The notes under the pieces: model-generated | What the model saw: only the letters and a program-made list of their open reading frames with translations | Database searches by the model: none | What the model was told of the DNA's origin: nothing | Shown: positions 63,957-64,000 of the stretch, piece by piece | Layout: the number at the start of each line of letters is the position of its first letter | Numbering within the stretch: position 1 is the stretch's first letter | Made by a program: the position numbers and the translations under genes | NCBI RefSeq assembly: GCF_000372725.1 | Contig: NW_005200000.1 | Location: 79,564 to 143,563 of the forward strand | DNA from: Emiliania huxleyi CCMP1516 | Lineage: Eukaryota > Haptophyta > Isochrysidales > Noelaerhabdaceae | DNA length: 64,000 nucleotides | Reading direction: 5' to 3'

Positions 63957-64000
63957 CCGGTCGACGTCTTCACAAAGTCAGCCCCGCCCGACAGCGCGGC

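Overview
The window looks like nuclear DNA of a GC-rich, unicellular, plastid-bearing alga, most probably a haptophyte of the Emiliania/Chrysochromulina/Prymnesium kind. The case rests on: very short spliceosomal introns, many with GC-AG ends; introns filled with 10-20 bp tandem repeats; plastid-type leader peptides; an LCIB-type carbonic anhydrase; a DUF3593-DUF2499 (Ycf49-like) plastid protein; and proline-rich, Hint and OPR-like proteins. The phylum is an inference. No ribosomal RNA, convincing tRNA or CRISPR array was found.

Layout. 0-3 kb: repeat debris and a P-loop ORF of doubtful standing. 3.2-5.4 kb: bifunctional riboflavin enzyme RibD (+). 6.4-7.4 kb: LCIB-type carbonic anhydrase (+). 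8-9.4 kb: proline-rich, Cys-rich surface protein (+). 9.9 kb: foldback element. 10.6-12.7 kb: LTR-like repeat with a proline-rich ORF (-). 12.8-15.1 kb: CobW/ZNG-type metallochaperone GTPase (+). 15.4-18.5 kb: ABC transporter (-). 19.3-21.1 kb: degraded accessory region with a Tudor-like ORF. 21.9-23.1 kb: intronless LNR-Hint protein (-). 24-25.1 kb: ORF with the second copy of a 305-bp repeat. 25.5-26.8 kb: PLAC8-like protein (+). 28.8-31.7 kb: intronless two-protease membrane protein (-). 32-33.4 kb: unknown ORF (+). 33.9-34.7 kb: LicD-like protein (-). 35.6-37.6 kb: DUF3422 protein (-), head to head with VPS72/YL1 (37.9-39.0 kb, +). 40.8-43.1 kb: DUF3593-DUF2499 (+). 43.4-44.3 kb: Ala-rich ORF. 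44.8-47.0 kb: amino-acid transporter (+). 47.1-48.7 kb: two mobile-element pieces. 48.9-51.2 kb: TMTC-type protein (+). 52-52.6 kb: repeats. 52.9-53.9 kb: FkbM methyltransferase (+). 54-59 kb: hypothetical genes, including a DoxX-like membrane protein. 59.1-60.5 kb: OPR-like RNA-binding protein (+). 61.6-63.4 kb: TAT-targeted lumen-type protein (-). 63.6-64 kb: hexanucleotide satellite.

The genes do not form a pathway cluster. They are ordinary monocistronic eukaryotic genes on both strands. Several belong to the plastid or secretory system (riboflavin synthesis, CO2 handling, thylakoid proteins, O-mannosylation, secreted proteases).

The most striking signal is in the introns. In at least seven introns of four genes, 20-34 nt of exon (or acceptor) sequence is directly duplicated, with an AG|GC or AG|GT at the same place in each copy. 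That is what intron gain or growth by short tandem duplication would leave behind.
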